DNA of 38,515 nucleotides from an archaeon 13_1_40CM_2_52_13. Lineage in GTDB: Archaea > Thermoproteota > Bathyarchaeia > 40CM-2-53-6. Positions 20,686 to 29,252 of this stretch are shown one piece after another. Within the stretch, counting starts at the first letter, position 1. Every line of letters starts with the position of its first letter. Position numbers and translations under genes: made by a program. Location: NCBI GenBank assembly GCA_001919285.1, contig MNHO01000011.1:1-38515 (forward strand), read 5' to 3'. The notes under the pieces were generated by a model. It was not told the DNA's origin. It was given only the letters and a program-made list of their open reading frames with translations, and did not search any database.

Positions 20686-20819
20686 CTATCCCGGTCGAAA
20701 TTTTCTCGACGTTGTTGGGGATTGCTTATGTGATTTCCAGAATCGCAATTTGTCCTGCGGGTTCTCTGCACGAAACAGGGCATAATCGTAATTAGTTCAG
20801 TCCGAATGTCCGCGTATGT

Positions 20820-21677
20820 ATGGCTCAGGCGAATCATTCGAGCCTCCAACCAGAGGGACGGAGGTCCAGTCGTAGTCTCTTCTTGGCATTCCTCGCCGCG
20901 GGCGGTGGCACAATCCTACTTGCCGATAACTTGGGGGATGCCTTGGGCGTCGTTGCGCCCGTCTTCTTCGGCCTCGCATATTACCTCATGTATCGGTCGT
21001 CTCGTCTCAGACGCTTCTCAAGCATCACGTACGCCTTCTTTGTGTTTGCTCTCGTAATCTCGGTTCGACACTTGGTATTGGACAGCTCTTCCGTCAATGG
21101 TCTTCTCTCTTCCCTTAATGGCCTCGTTCTCTACCAGGTGATTGACACTTCTGTAGTGTTCGCGCCAGTGATCCTGCTAGTCCTAGCAAATGGTGGGACC
21201 CTTGGCTCGCTCTTTCTCCAGAAGGGGAATCTGCGATTGGGCCTCGGCATCGCCGTTCCAGTTTTCCTTATCTTCCTAGTTGTCTCGTTTGTCATCGAAC
21301 AAGCACTGGCGCCTTCGTTCGGGATCAAAGGCGTGGGTCTTCCCTTCGTACTTTCCCTAGCCCCATACCTCTCGATCGTTGCTCTCCTCAACGGGCCAAA
21401 GGAAGAACTACTTTATCGAGGGCTCTTCCTTCAACGGTACGACGCCTTCGTTCCGAAGCGAAGCACCAACCTCCTTTCGACGATCGTTTTCGCTCTCTCA
21501 GTCGTTGAACCCGAATACTTTGCTCAACTCGTAGGTGCGGTCCTAGTCGCCCTCGTCGGAGGCCTTCTCTTCGTGAGGCTGATGCGCGAGACGAACAGCA
21601 TTATCGGATCCGGCATCTGCGAAGGTGCCTCTACAATCCCTATCTATCTTATTGTGATTCTAACGCTCGTTCACTAG
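20820..21677 (+). CDS. CPBP-family (CAAX protease/bacteriocin-processing type) membrane protein, possibly inactive
   Basis: 285 aa with about eight hydrophobic helices. Motif 1 of the CPBP intramembrane metalloprotease family is present as KEELLYRGLFLQRYDAF (EExxxR, about residues 195-200). The later motifs, normally FxxxH and HxxxN/D, read FALSVVEP and GICEGAST here, so both metal-binding histidines appear to be missing. Such members may serve as membrane chaperones or have lost activity; this is inference. The ATG at 20820 gives an N-terminal hydrophilic stretch before helix 1. It stands alone between divergent and convergent neighbours. Confidence 0.75.
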   Translation: MAQANHSSLQPEGRRSSRSLFLAFLAAGGGTILLADNLGDALGVVAPVFFGLAYYLMYRSSRLRRFSSITYAFFVFALVISVRHLVLDSSSVNGLLSSLNGLVLYQVIDTSVVFAPVILLVLANGGTLGSLFLQKGNLRLGLGIAVPVFLIFLVVSFVIEQALAPSFGIKGVGLPFVLSLAPYLSIVALLNGPKEELLYRGLFLQRYDAFVPKRSTNLLSTIVFALSVVEPEYFAQLVGAVLVALVGGLLFVRLMRETNSIIGSGICEGASTIPIYLIVILTLVH

Positions 21678-21752
21678 GCAATGGAGCTCAGATTTGATTT
21701 CTACACATCTAATTGGAGCGAATTATCCATTCAACCAGGGATTCTCTGAGTG

Positions 21753-22388
21753 CTAGACGCGCACGCTGATTGAGTGCCATTCGCCGGGAACTATGTATGT
21801 CCGGAAGTGTGGAGCTCTTACGAGCCGTGTCAAATAGGACTGGATCGCCAGCTTGCCCGGCAATCTTCCGTCCCAGCGTCCAAAGAGTGGGTTGAGATTC
21901 GCGGTTACGACAATGCTACCCGGACGCGTGAGACGGCGAAGATGCGGTATGTATCGTGGATATTCCCGCCAGTCACCGTCCAGAAACACAACATCGTAGC
22001 GGCCCTTCAGCCTAGGAAGGATATTTTGTCCCCGCCCGCGTATGACAGTGATGCGCTCGGAGAGATCTCGGTCCTGGAATGCTTTCTCTGCTAGGATAGC
22101 ATGCTGCGGATTCCCTTCAATTGTGTCTACATGACAATCGGGTCCTGCCGCCGAAGCCATCACGGCTGCGGTGTACCCGTGGCCACAGCCGACCTCTAGT
22201 ATTCGTCGCGCGTGTGTCAGAGACGCGATCACTGACCACAGAGGCGCCTGCAACGGGTCGCTAGGGTACATGTCGCAATCCTGCCCGTGTTTGCGCCGGT
22301 GCTGGTTCGACAATCGGTACAGGTCAAGATGAATATCCGCGCGACCAGCGTAAATTTTCATGAGAAGTTGTTCAACGCCTTTCTTCAA
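21753..22388 (-). CDS. Class I SAM-dependent methyltransferase (O-methyltransferase type)
   Basis: 211 aa from a TTG; the ATG at codon 10 (22361) is an alternative. Motif I is RILEVGCGHGYTAAVMA; VDTIEGNPQHAILAEKAF is the acidic loop after strand 2, RGRGQNILPRLKGRYDVVFLDGDW covers motif III and the DG-containing post-motif, and RLTRPGSIVVTANLNP follows. Order and spacing resemble catechol O-methyltransferase-like enzymes. The substrate is unknown. It is divergent from the VOC gene with about 150 bp between them. Confidence 0.88.
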   Translation of the reverse strand: MKKGVEQLLMKIYAGRADIHLDLYRLSNQHRRKHGQDCDMYPSDPLQAPLWSVIASLTHARRILEVGCGHGYTAAVMASAAGPDCHVDTIEGNPQHAILAEKAFQDRDLSERITVIRGRGQNILPRLKGRYDVVFLDGDWREYPRYIPHLRRLTRPGSIVVTANLNPLFGRWDGRLPGKLAIQSYLTRLVRAPHFRTYIVPGEWHSISVRV

Positions 22389-22540
22389 GATCTCATCCTC
22401 CCTCCCATAGCTCAGAATTTCAACGCGAACTAATCGAAGCTGTAGGATAGGCTGCGGTTAAAGGCTTGGAATGTCCCGCGGGCCCACTGACACTCCTCTC
22501 AGAAATTCTTAAACCGATGAGGGTGGCACAATAGAACAGC

Positions 22541-23014
22541 ATGCAATCTGTTACTAGCAAACCAAACCCCACTCCTCAAGACTACGGAACCGTCACACCG
22601 TACTTGATCGTAGATGGAGTACCGAGACTGATCGATTTCTTGAGAGAGACTTTCCACGCAGAAGAGAGGGCACGTATCAACGACAAGAAAGACCATGTAG
22701 GCCATGCCGAGATCAAGATTGGCAACACCATAGTCATGATGGCCGATTCCACCCCTCAATACAATCCGATACCGAGCCAGCTGTACGTCTATGTTGAGAA
22801 TGTGGACGAGACCTACAGACAAGGCTTGAAAGCTGGCGGAACCTCTGAACAAGAACCCACAACGCAGTTCTACGGCGACCGTACCGCCGCGGTGAAGGAT
22901 CCGACCGGAAACATTTGGTGGATTGCCAGCCGCGTCGAAGAGGTGTCCTCCGAAGAAATGGAGAAGCGCATGAAGGGCCGAGGCTTCACAGCCGACACTT
23001 CAACTCCCGCCTAG
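22541..23014 (+). CDS. VOC superfamily protein (PhnB/glyoxalase-like)
   Basis: 157 aa. VTPYLIVDGVPRLIDFLRETFHAEERARI, HVGHAEIKIGNTIVMMADS, SQLYVYVENVDETYRQGLKAGGTSEQEPTTQFYGDRTAAVKDPTGNIWWIASRVE match the paired beta-alpha-beta-beta-beta units of PhnB-like VOC proteins. Metal-ligand candidates (His in VGHAEI, Glu near the WIA strand) are weak, so catalysis is uncertain. The last residues form a short helix. It ends convergently 10 nt from the MmcQ-like gene. Confidence 0.88.
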   Translation: MQSVTSKPNPTPQDYGTVTPYLIVDGVPRLIDFLRETFHAEERARINDKKDHVGHAEIKIGNTIVMMADSTPQYNPIPSQLYVYVENVDETYRQGLKAGGTSEQEPTTQFYGDRTAAVKDPTGNIWWIASRVEEVSSEEMEKRMKGRGFTADTSTPA

Positions 23015-23024
23015 AAGCTTGTTA

Positions 23025-23570
23025 CTAGGGTCCCTTGAGTATTCTGATAGCTTTCTTGAGTAGCTCGTCGGCTTTTTCGTAATCTGACACTCCCAATGCT
23101 TCAACAACTATCTGTTTTCTCTTTTTCGACTCCTTGACCTTGACCCGAATTTCCGGTAGCTTTGTGCTGAGGAGACCAAGTGTTTCCGCCCGGAATTCTT
23201 CTCTGGAGATGGATATTCTCTTTGTCGTTCGCAGATATCTGTAGGTTGTTTCAATAAGCTGCCGCCCCATAGAAACTGCGTCCTCTGAATCGATTGGAAG
23301 TCTGACCCAGCCATAGCCTCCGTACTCCGGATGAGGAATCGTTCCAGGCACTTCCCTGACGATGGCGTCAACATTGTTCCAGACGAATGTTTCGAGAAAG
23401 ACATGGTCTCTTGTCGGGTGAAAGTGGCAGAAGAATCTCTTCCGGAAAAAGAATGCTTCCCCACCAAACCTCGTCCCCGTCATGACACCAGGCAGCTTCA
23501 ACAGCAGCTCTCGGAGTTGGTCAGACGGCGTCTGGCTCGACCCTTGATGCGGAGCCAAGGTTTGGGTCAC
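23025..23570 (-). CDS. MmcQ/YjbR-like protein
   Basis: 181 aa from a GTG. LRELLLKLPGVMTGTRFGGEAFFFRKRFFCHFHPTRDHVFLETFVW and GYGWVRLPIDSEDAVSMGRQLIETTYRYL follow the CyaY-like alpha/beta fold of MmcQ/YjbR (helix, GxxxFxxxKFxFxxF strand pair, then Wx(R/K)LP and a final helix). A charged C-terminal extension of about 60 residues (VKVKESKKRKQIVVEALGVSDYEKADELLKKAIRIL) is longer than usual. Function unknown for most members. Confidence 0.65.
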   Translation of the reverse strand: MTQTLAPHQGSSQTPSDQLRELLLKLPGVMTGTRFGGEAFFFRKRFFCHFHPTRDHVFLETFVWNNVDAIVREVPGTIPHPEYGGYGWVRLPIDSEDAVSMGRQLIETTYRYLRTTKRISISREEFRAETLGLLSTKLPEIRVKVKESKKRKQIVVEALGVSDYEKADELLKKAIRILKGP

Positions 23571-23720
23571 GGCTCAGTCATACTCTCGACGAAACGTAAA
23601 AGCTTCATTCGCCAGAACCCTTGCGGCTGCTTGAACTGTCATCCTGCTCAAAATAGCTGAAGTCTATCAACACGGGTTTCCGAAAAGCTAAGATATCCCG
23701 GCCACAAGTACCGACAAGGA

Positions 23721-25067
23721 ATGAATGCGAGTCTTCCTCTGAGAAATCTTGCGATCATACTCATTATCTCAGTACTCTTCTCAGCCGTAGGGCTGCCCGT
23801 CAAGACAAACGGAGCTTCCAACCCCCTCGCAGCCTTCACATACGAGTCGTGCATTGCCTGCGTCCCACCCGGCGACTTGGTCTCCTTCAACGGCAACTGG
23901 AGCACGAGCAGCACTTCTATCGTTTCGTACGTCTGGGACTTTGGCGACGGCTCGCCCCCGGTTAAGACGAGTGGCCCGATGACGAGTCATCTCTACGGAG
24001 GTGCACTGGCTAAATGGCAGGTAACTCTGACGGTGCAGGACTCGGCGGGCCTGAAAGATACGACTAGTCAGTTGGTTCTTTTTGAGACGGTCCCACGCTA
24101 TGGCTTCCAGCCGACAAGTCCAGTTGTTGGCCAGCAGATAACGTTCAACGCGTCAGACAGCATATCCTACAACTCTACTAGTCCGATCAAGAATTACGAC
24201 TGGAGCTTCGGAGACGGGACCAGCGGAACGGGAGCGATAATTACTCACTCCTACTCGACAGAGTCCAGCTACAGGATCGTCCTCACATTACTCACTTCAT
24301 ATGGCGACCCTTCCGTGTCCAAGACCCTCACGGTAGGACAGTCAAAACCGAACGTCTTCTATGGAGTGATAACTGACAAGGACACGTACGCCCCGAGCGA
24401 CACTGTGCATGCTAAGCTTAACGCGACAAACCAGGGAACTCAGCCCGCAGCATTCATCTTCACAGATGCCTGCAGCGGCTTCCAGTTCCAGATCACCGAC
24501 TCCACCGGCAGCCTAGTCTACACAAACGTGCCGCCCCCCTCCGCACTCTGCGTCCAGGTCATAACCGTCATCACTATCCAGCCCGGCCAGACGTTGACGG
24601 TCGGAAGGCTGGATTGGAAACAGGTGAATCAGCAAGGACAGCCAGTCCCGCCCGGGTCGTATATCATCACCGGAGTCATCCACTATCAGAGCACGTACCA
24701 GACCACACCCGTCGCGTCAAAGATCATCACGATCCAGGCGCCTGACTTCCAGCTCGCCGTCAGCCCAGCATCGGTCGTAATAGCCAAAGGCTCCACGATA
24801 ACACTCACGATAACAGTATCGGCCGTGAGCGCATTCACAGGCGCCGTCAACCTATCTGCAACAATCCAACCTGTCAACAAGCATCCCCCAGCACTCTCAC
24901 CTATCAACACCGTAACCTTGACAGCCGCAAGCCCTACAGGCACAGCCAGCCTAACCATTGCCACAACACGATCCACAAACAGCGGGACCTACACGCTTAC
25001 GATTACAGGAACCAGTGGAACCACAATCCACTCTAACACGGCAACCATCACGGTAACCAGCAAGTAG
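23721..25067 (+). CDS. Secreted protein with two PKD domains and a BsuPI-like domain
   Basis: 448 aa. A signal peptide (NLAIILIISVLFSAVGLPVKTNGAS, about 8-35) is followed by PKD domain 1 (about 37-118, with YVWDFGDGSPP), PKD domain 2 (about 122-205, YDWSFGDGTSG), a region resembling the BsuPI proteinase-inhibitor fold (about 212-325, VHAKLNATNQGTQPAAFIFTDACSGFQFQITDSTG ... PPGSYIITGVIHY) and a Ser/Thr-rich Ig-like domain (about 340-448). There is no C-terminal membrane helix. It is a cell-surface or secreted adhesion-type protein; many Thr/Ser/Asn residues suit glycosylation. An A-run follows the stop. Confidence 0.85.
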   Translation: MNASLPLRNLAIILIISVLFSAVGLPVKTNGASNPLAAFTYESCIACVPPGDLVSFNGNWSTSSTSIVSYVWDFGDGSPPVKTSGPMTSHLYGGALAKWQVTLTVQDSAGLKDTTSQLVLFETVPRYGFQPTSPVVGQQITFNASDSISYNSTSPIKNYDWSFGDGTSGTGAIITHSYSTESSYRIVLTLLTSYGDPSVSKTLTVGQSKPNVFYGVITDKDTYAPSDTVHAKLNATNQGTQPAAFIFTDACSGFQFQITDSTGSLVYTNVPPPSALCVQVITVITIQPGQTLTVGRLDWKQVNQQGQPVPPGSYIITGVIHYQSTYQTTPVASKIITIQAPDFQLAVSPASVVIAKGSTITLTITVSAVSAFTGAVNLSATIQPVNKHPPALSPINTVTLTAASPTGTASLTIATTRSTNSGTYTLTITGTSGTTIHSNTATITVTSK

Positions 25068-25271
25068 CCGGCCGAAAAAAGGAGAATTCCTGAATCTTTC
25101 GTGGACGACCAACACCTCAATCCCATACGGATGGGACGGGACCTAAGAACCAAACTACAACACGAATCGATCAGCGATAGTTCGCGTAGGTGTCGCATCG
25201 GTTCGGGCTCACGCTTTCTAGCGGAACCTAGATTGTCGACCGTGGTGCTCTTTGACAGGGGCCCAGTTCTA

Positions 25272-27101
25272 TTAGTTTGAGGTACCTATCTTCTTGTCCA
25301 GAAATTCGATGATCGCTTTGTACTGGAGGACCAGGTTCCCTGTCTTCTGGAATCCGTGTCCTTCATCCCAGATGACATTCATCTCAAAGTCTTTTCCCAA
25401 TTCACGGAGTCTATCAGCGTACTTCTGGACTGGAGCCAATGGGCATCGTGAGTCGTTGCCTCTATGCCATATGAGCAATGGAGCCTTCACGTTCTGGGCG
25501 AAGTTTATCGCAGACCGGTCGTAGTAGAGTCCCGGGTTCTCTTCCGGTTTTCCAAAGTATCTCTCGATGAAACTCTTGAAGGCAGCGTCGGATAGCTCGT
25601 ACATTTCCTTCCAGTCTGTGATGCCGACAACCGCTGCGCTAGCAGCCCAGTAGTCGGGTATTTTTGTGGTGGCGAGGAATGTCATGAAGCCACCATAGCT
25701 TGCTCCTACTAGAGCGATCTTCGACGGGTCCACGTCTGCTCGGGTCTTGATGTATTTCGCGGCTTCCTCAACGTCTCTGAGATCTGCGCCCCCGCAATCA
25801 CGTATGTTGAGGTTCTGGAACTCGACGCCATAACCGGTGCTCCCGCGTATGTTTGGCGCGAAGAGCGTGTATCCTGCGACTAGGAAGGATTGGATGGCAG
25901 GGTTCCAGACGTCTGCAACTTCCCAGGCGGGGCCTCCGTGGATCCAGAGGACGCAGGGTCTCCCTCCCTCCTGTTTTACGGGTTTGAGGAACCATCCATG
26001 TATGGGTCGACCGTCGAAGGATCCGTAGACAACGGGCTCAGCTCTACCGAGTGGCAGGTCTGAGAAATGTTCGTTCAGCGTCTCCACTCTTCCACTCTTC
26101 AGATCGTATCTGGACAGGGTGGGCGGGCTGGAGAGGGAGGACCAGGAGAAGACGAAATACTCGCCTGACTTGGCTACTTTCACCGAAGTGCCGAAGAAGC
26201 CAGCGTGGTAGCCTTCCGGTAAGGGAATCTCTCTAGGGGCTTCGGATGCGTCGATCGGTTCGATGTAGAGCCGGGTTCTTCCGTTGTTCGTGGCGAGGTA
26301 GTAGATGGATCTGCCGTCGGGCATCCATGCGAAGACTGGGAAGTCGAGGCCGAGTTCTGCGCCGTTGAGGTAGCTGAGTTCGTGGGTGTCTGTTTTGTAG
26401 ACTGCGAGTTCGTATCGTCCTCTCGCGTCCGTCTTGAATAGTATCCAGGGCTCAGAAGGGTGCCATCCGCTGTTTGTGTTCTCCGAGTCCGGCTTGGGCG
26501 TGTATATTACAGGCTCATGTTCTCTTTCTGGGGATAGGAATACAAGTTCTAGCGCTGTGGGGTGTTCTGTAGTCTTGGCGCAGACACAGATTCTTGAATC
26601 ATCCTTCGACCATTCGGGGTTGAAGAGCTCCTGTCTGTTCTGGTAGATCTGCGTGTGCTGACCGTTGCTGGAGTCGATGGTCCAGACGCTGCAAGCTTCT
26701 TGGGTTGCTCCTGCGAGGGCGATCCTATCATCGGCGTTTGACCAGTTGAAGTTGAAAGCGCGGGTCGAGGGTAGCCTTGTGAGCTGTTCTTCTTCCTCGC
26801 CTTCTTCTAGGGGAACTGTGAAGAGCTGATGTTCCTCTCTTCCGCCAAAATCTCTGGAGAAGCAGACAGATTCCGAGTCGTTCGAGATGCGAGCCCAGGC
26901 TACTCGTTCCTTTCCGTGAGAGACGGGGCGTAATCGGCCTCCTCTCACATCCAAGGCTGCTAGCTGGTAGGACCCGGTCCTGTTGGAGAGCGCAAGCGCA
27001 GTCTTGCCATCCCTCGAAAGGTCGAAGAGCTCGATGTCAGGAGTCTCGATGACGCGCTGAACGTAAATCAGCTTCGGTGAGACGAGAACAGGCTCTGTCA
27101 T
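25272..27101 (-). CDS. S9 family peptidase (acylaminoacyl/prolyl oligopeptidase type)
   Basis: 609 aa from the ATG at 27101; the track's 22-residue extension would start inside the promoter. A beta-propeller of WD/TolB-like blades occupies about 10-340 (repeats such as SRDGKTALALS, SNDSESVCFSRD, WSKDDSRICVC). The C-terminal alpha/beta hydrolase has VLWIHGGPAW, the nucleophile motif GASYGGF (Ser about 467), the acid in WHRGNDSRCP (Asp about 550) and the His in DEGHGF (about 580): a complete triad. No signal peptide, so it is cytosolic and degrades peptides of limited length. ATAAATAC about 30 nt upstream of the ATG supports a leaderless start. Confidence 0.93.
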   Translation of the reverse strand: MTEPVLVSPKLIYVQRVIETPDIELFDLSRDGKTALALSNRTGSYQLAALDVRGGRLRPVSHGKERVAWARISNDSESVCFSRDFGGREEHQLFTVPLEEGEEEEQLTRLPSTRAFNFNWSNADDRIALAGATQEACSVWTIDSSNGQHTQIYQNRQELFNPEWSKDDSRICVCAKTTEHPTALELVFLSPEREHEPVIYTPKPDSENTNSGWHPSEPWILFKTDARGRYELAVYKTDTHELSYLNGAELGLDFPVFAWMPDGRSIYYLATNNGRTRLYIEPIDASEAPREIPLPEGYHAGFFGTSVKVAKSGEYFVFSWSSLSSPPTLSRYDLKSGRVETLNEHFSDLPLGRAEPVVYGSFDGRPIHGWFLKPVKQEGGRPCVLWIHGGPAWEVADVWNPAIQSFLVAGYTLFAPNIRGSTGYGVEFQNLNIRDCGGADLRDVEEAAKYIKTRADVDPSKIALVGASYGGFMTFLATTKIPDYWAASAAVVGITDWKEMYELSDAAFKSFIERYFGKPEENPGLYYDRSAINFAQNVKAPLLIWHRGNDSRCPLAPVQKYADRLRELGKDFEMNVIWDEGHGFQKTGNLVLQYKAIIEFLDKKIGTSN

Positions 27102-27128
27102 AACAAGGCCAGAAACGGCCCAGATGTT

Positions 27129-27136
27129 GTATTTAT
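27129..27136 (-). promoter_or_regulatory. TATA box of the S9 peptidase gene
   Basis: The minus strand reads ATAAATAC centred about 31 nt upstream of the ATG, giving transcription at or near the start codon. Just upstream lies a block (ATGTTTCG.GTTTCGTGTGTG) shared with repeat family R2. Confidence 0.65.
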
Positions 27137-27167
27137 CGAGTGCTAACACACACGAAACCCGAAACAT

Positions 27168-27486
27168 AGCTCATCGATGGGCGAATCATACCGCACACCC
27201 AATATCCCAAGAACCTAGGAATTCCCCGCGAAAGCAACTTGTGCATCGCGAGACTGGCACGCATACCTCTTCTTCCGGGCTCTGATTGCTAGCAGGAACT
27301 TAACAGGGTTCGGTCAACAACCCCTTCGCGTCTCTCTGCCATCCAGCAGATATCATCATCGACATAGAATCCTAGATTGTTTTCTGGCCGTTTTCCTTAG
27401 CACCCTCAGGCTAATCAGCATAAACAGCCTCGGCGGTAACGGCAGGTTGAAGCGTCAAAACGGAGAGGTACCGAGACTGGCAAGGA
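27168..27486. other. Intergenic gap with no identified gene
   Basis: No convincing reading frame on either strand. The first ~20 bases continue the R2-like upstream block of the peptidase promoter (GAAACATAGCTCATCGAT). The remainder shows no repeat or RNA structure that I could recognise. Confidence 0.5.
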
Positions 27487-27663
27487 TTGAGCGAGACCGT
27501 CCGTGACCTTGTGCGTCAGATGCTCAGATTGCACTTCGATGACGCCACCATAGTCTTCCACCTCAAATCGGCCAAGATTCGCAACGCCCAGAAGATCCTG
27601 GACAGTGTCCTGGAAGAGGCGCAGCGAGAAGCAATAGCACGATTAAGCTCAAGAAACCACTAG
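27487..27663 (+). CDS. Small hypothetical protein (58 aa), possible gene remnant
   Basis: The frame was read directly and is shorter than the track cutoff. From TTG: LSETVRDLVRQMLRLHFDD, then TIVFHLKSAKIRNAQKILDS and VLEEAQREAIARLSSRNH. Composition and heptad-like helices look genuinely coding. The frame is open a further 12 codons upstream to a TGA but without a start, so this may be the C-terminal remnant of a longer protein. No family recognised. Confidence 0.4.
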   Translation: MSETVRDLVRQMLRLHFDDATIVFHLKSAKIRNAQKILDSVLEEAQREAIARLSSRNH

Positions 27664-27671
27664 ACGTCGGG

Positions 27672-28102
27672 TCAGCTGTGTGATAGCCGGTTGAGGACAT
27701 GAAAGCCTAGGGCTCCGAAGTCTGCGTCGTAAGAGAAAATGTCAGAGATGAAATGTTTCTTCGCCAAGAAAGCAATCGTAGAATCCGTGAAGCTGAGGGC
27801 CACGTCTGATCTCTGCTTGTAGAGTTCCCAGGATCCCGTCAGCGCTTCGTCGTCGGTTTTGAGGAGGATTACTGTTTTCGATGCGAGGATGTCTGTTCCC
27901 AGTCGTACTGAGAGCTTGTGGTTTCGTGTTCTCGCCCTCAAGAGCGTGACGGCCTCGTCCATGACATAGTCTGAGGTGTAGAGGCTTCTGTAACCTGTGT
28001 CTTGTCTCGCAATTTTTCGGAAGGTATCGACGGTGGATGGATGGTCTCTGTCGCGCTTTTGTAAAACGCTGAGAGCGGTCCAGTATCGATGAAGAGCCTC
28101 AG
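27672..28102 (-). pseudogene. vapC: Frameshifted VapC (PIN-domain) toxin
   Basis: The downstream part (27672-27962 in the track) contains YTSDYVMDEAVTLLRAR and FTDSTIAFLAKKHFISDIFSYDADFGALGF, the second half of a PIN nuclease. The missing N-terminus, RLFIDTGPLSAFYK with the first catalytic Asp, lies upstream in another frame; one added A in the run at 28056-28060 restores KRDRDHPSTVDTFRKIARQDTGYRSL. In place of an ATG before RLFIDTG stands CTG, with a TAG two codons further up. Two independent lesions suggest a genuine pseudogene rather than a sequencing slip. The intact protein would be an RNase toxin paired with the antitoxin encoded immediately upstream. Confidence 0.85.
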
Positions 28103-28109
28103 CTAGGGC

Positions 28110-28361
28110 TCACTTGTATAGTGTCTCGTCTACTTCTTTGGACGCGTTTTCTGTCCCCTTGCCCCAGTCCCTCGCCTTTCGCCTGCCCAGCGCGATGTCG
28201 AAAATGGGATCGTTGGAATCTATTCCAGATTCTTCGTGGACCCACAATCGCGCAGCCTGCCTCAGAGCCTCCTTAATGGTCAATCCTTTCTTTTCAGCCG
28301 TCTTGGCAAGCGTCTGATACTCGCTCGGCTCCAGCTCGGTCTGGGCAACCTTGCGTTCCAT
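28110..28361 (-). CDS. vapB: VapB-type antitoxin
   Basis: 83 aa. VAQTELEPSEYQTLAKTAEKKGLTIKEALRQAARLWVHEESG is a strand-helix-helix ribbon-helix-helix DNA-binding domain; the tail DPIFDIALGRRKARDWGKGTENASKEVDETLYK would wrap the toxin. It is followed directly by the broken PIN-domain gene. Upstream of the ATG, the minus strand carries a direct repeat TACATG-N6-TACATG (about 28366-28386), a candidate autoregulatory site. GAGG precedes the start. The antitoxin remains intact although its toxin is broken. Confidence 0.8.
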   Translation of the reverse strand: MERKVAQTELEPSEYQTLAKTAEKKGLTIKEALRQAARLWVHEESGIDSNDPIFDIALGRRKARDWGKGTENASKEVDETLYK

Positions 28362-28409
28362 GTTCCTCGCATGTAACAGTGCATGTAGCGTACACGTAAA
28401 GCTTCCGCA

Positions 28410-28527
28410 GAGATGACAACAGACCTTGAGGGAGGCGACTGAGAGCGAACCAGTCGATGGTGAGGAAGAGGCTGACGACCTCTTCCATTACTGACCAGTT
28501 CTTCACTGCGGGTCTTGCAGCCTCCAT
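28410..28527 (-). pseudogene. Truncated copy of a small membrane-type protein
   Basis: The minus strand from an ATG at 28527 reads MEAARPAVKNWSVMEEVVSLFL, matching RPAVQNWSLLEEVVSLLL encoded at the right window edge; about 50 bp of DNA are nearly identical. The two diverge after that, and this copy runs on into unlikely sequence toward 28294, overlapping the vapB start. It is therefore probably the 5' fragment of a duplicated gene. Confidence 0.5.
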
Positions 28528-28595
28528 GGCTCCATGGATGGAGTGTTGTTGCTCTTAGTCTAGAGACGATGCTGACAATGAACGGACTGGATCGG

Positions 28596-28740
28596 TCAGG
28601 CCAGTTTCGTTCTCGTGTCTGAGCAATAGCTCTTCGATGCTCAACCCTACAGATGTCAGGTCAGCGGAGCGACTGGCGCGAACACCTACACGCCAACCCC
28701 TCACGAATGCAACAAGAACTAGCAATCAATCTACGAGAAT
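28596..28740 (+). repeat. Repeat R1, copy 1 (leader plus start of antitoxin gene)
   Basis: Starts near CAGTTTCGTTCTCGTGTCTG and continues through GAGCAATAGC, ATGTCAGGTCAGCGGAGCGA and the first ~30 codons of the 28653 antitoxin. This is the only copy attached to a complete reading frame, so it appears to be the parent arrangement of the family (other copies near 29.4, 34.4, 35.7 and 37.1 kb). Confidence 0.7.
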
Positions 28741-28985
28741 CAAAAGCCCTAATACGTCGATCCTATGTCTTGTTACCTGAATTGGCCACCATACTGAGGA
28801 AGCAGGACGTCGAGCTCTTGGTTCACACGCGAGAGCTGTTAGACGAGATTCTTGAGACTCTCGAAGTGTCCAGCGATCCTCGCACATCAAAAGCCTTGAA
28901 GGAAGGATTGAGAGACATGAAGAGCGGTAGAGTTAGACCCTACCGGGACTTTGTGAAAGAGCTCCGTAGCTCCCATGAGCTATAG
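28653..28985 (+). CDS. RelB-like antitoxin
   Basis: 110 aa. Mostly helical, with LRESKALIRRSYVLLPELATILRKQDVELLVHTRELLDEILETLEVSSDPRTSKALKEGLRDMKSGRVRPYRDFVKEL. The SGRVRPYRDFVKEL end resembles the toxin-wrapping tail of RelB/Phd-type antitoxins (DxxxGxxxxxxxxxxEL). It overlaps the RelE-like toxin by 11 nt, the usual coupling. Its first 30 codons and leader form repeat R1 found as orphans elsewhere in the window. No clear DNA-binding domain is visible. Confidence 0.75.
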   Translation: MSGQRSDWREHLHANPSRMQQELAINLRESKALIRRSYVLLPELATILRKQDVELLVHTRELLDEILETLEVSSDPRTSKALKEGLRDMKSGRVRPYRDFVKELRSSHEL

Positions 28986-29247
28986 GCTAGAGACGACCCG
29001 AAGGTTCGAGAAGGGCTTCAGGAAACTGGCTTCTGACCTCAAACGGCGCGTTGACAAGGAGGTCCGGCTGCTGGAGACCCAGCCTTACTCCGGAAAAAGA
29101 CTCCGCGGAGAGTTCGAGGGGAGCTTCAGTCTTCGACTTGGCGACTATCGCGTCATTTACTGGGTAGATGAGTTCGCGAAGAGGATCATCCTGTTGACGG
29201 TGGCTCACAGACGAGAGTCTACGAGTAGCCATTCCAGGTATTCCTAG
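28975..29247 (+). CDS. relE: RelE/ParE-family toxin
   Basis: 90 aa, typical length. YRLETTRRFEKGFRKLASDLKRRVDKEVRLLETQPYSGKRLRGEFEGSFSLRLGDYRVIYWVDEFAKRIILLTVAHRRE matches RelE: two N-terminal helices, the KRLRGxxxGxxSLRxGDYRVIY strand pair with basic residues, and the final ILLTVAHRRE strand. RelE toxins cut mRNA in the ribosomal A site. Its start lies within the end of the antitoxin gene. Confidence 0.92.
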   Translation: MSYRLETTRRFEKGFRKLASDLKRRVDKEVRLLETQPYSGKRLRGEFEGSFSLRLGDYRVIYWVDEFAKRIILLTVAHRRESTSSHSRYS

Positions 29248-29252
29248 GAACG

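Noticed and set aside
27102-27167. 22-residue N-terminal extension of the S9 peptidase
   Set aside because: A TATA box lies inside it, about 30 nt before the ATG at 27101.
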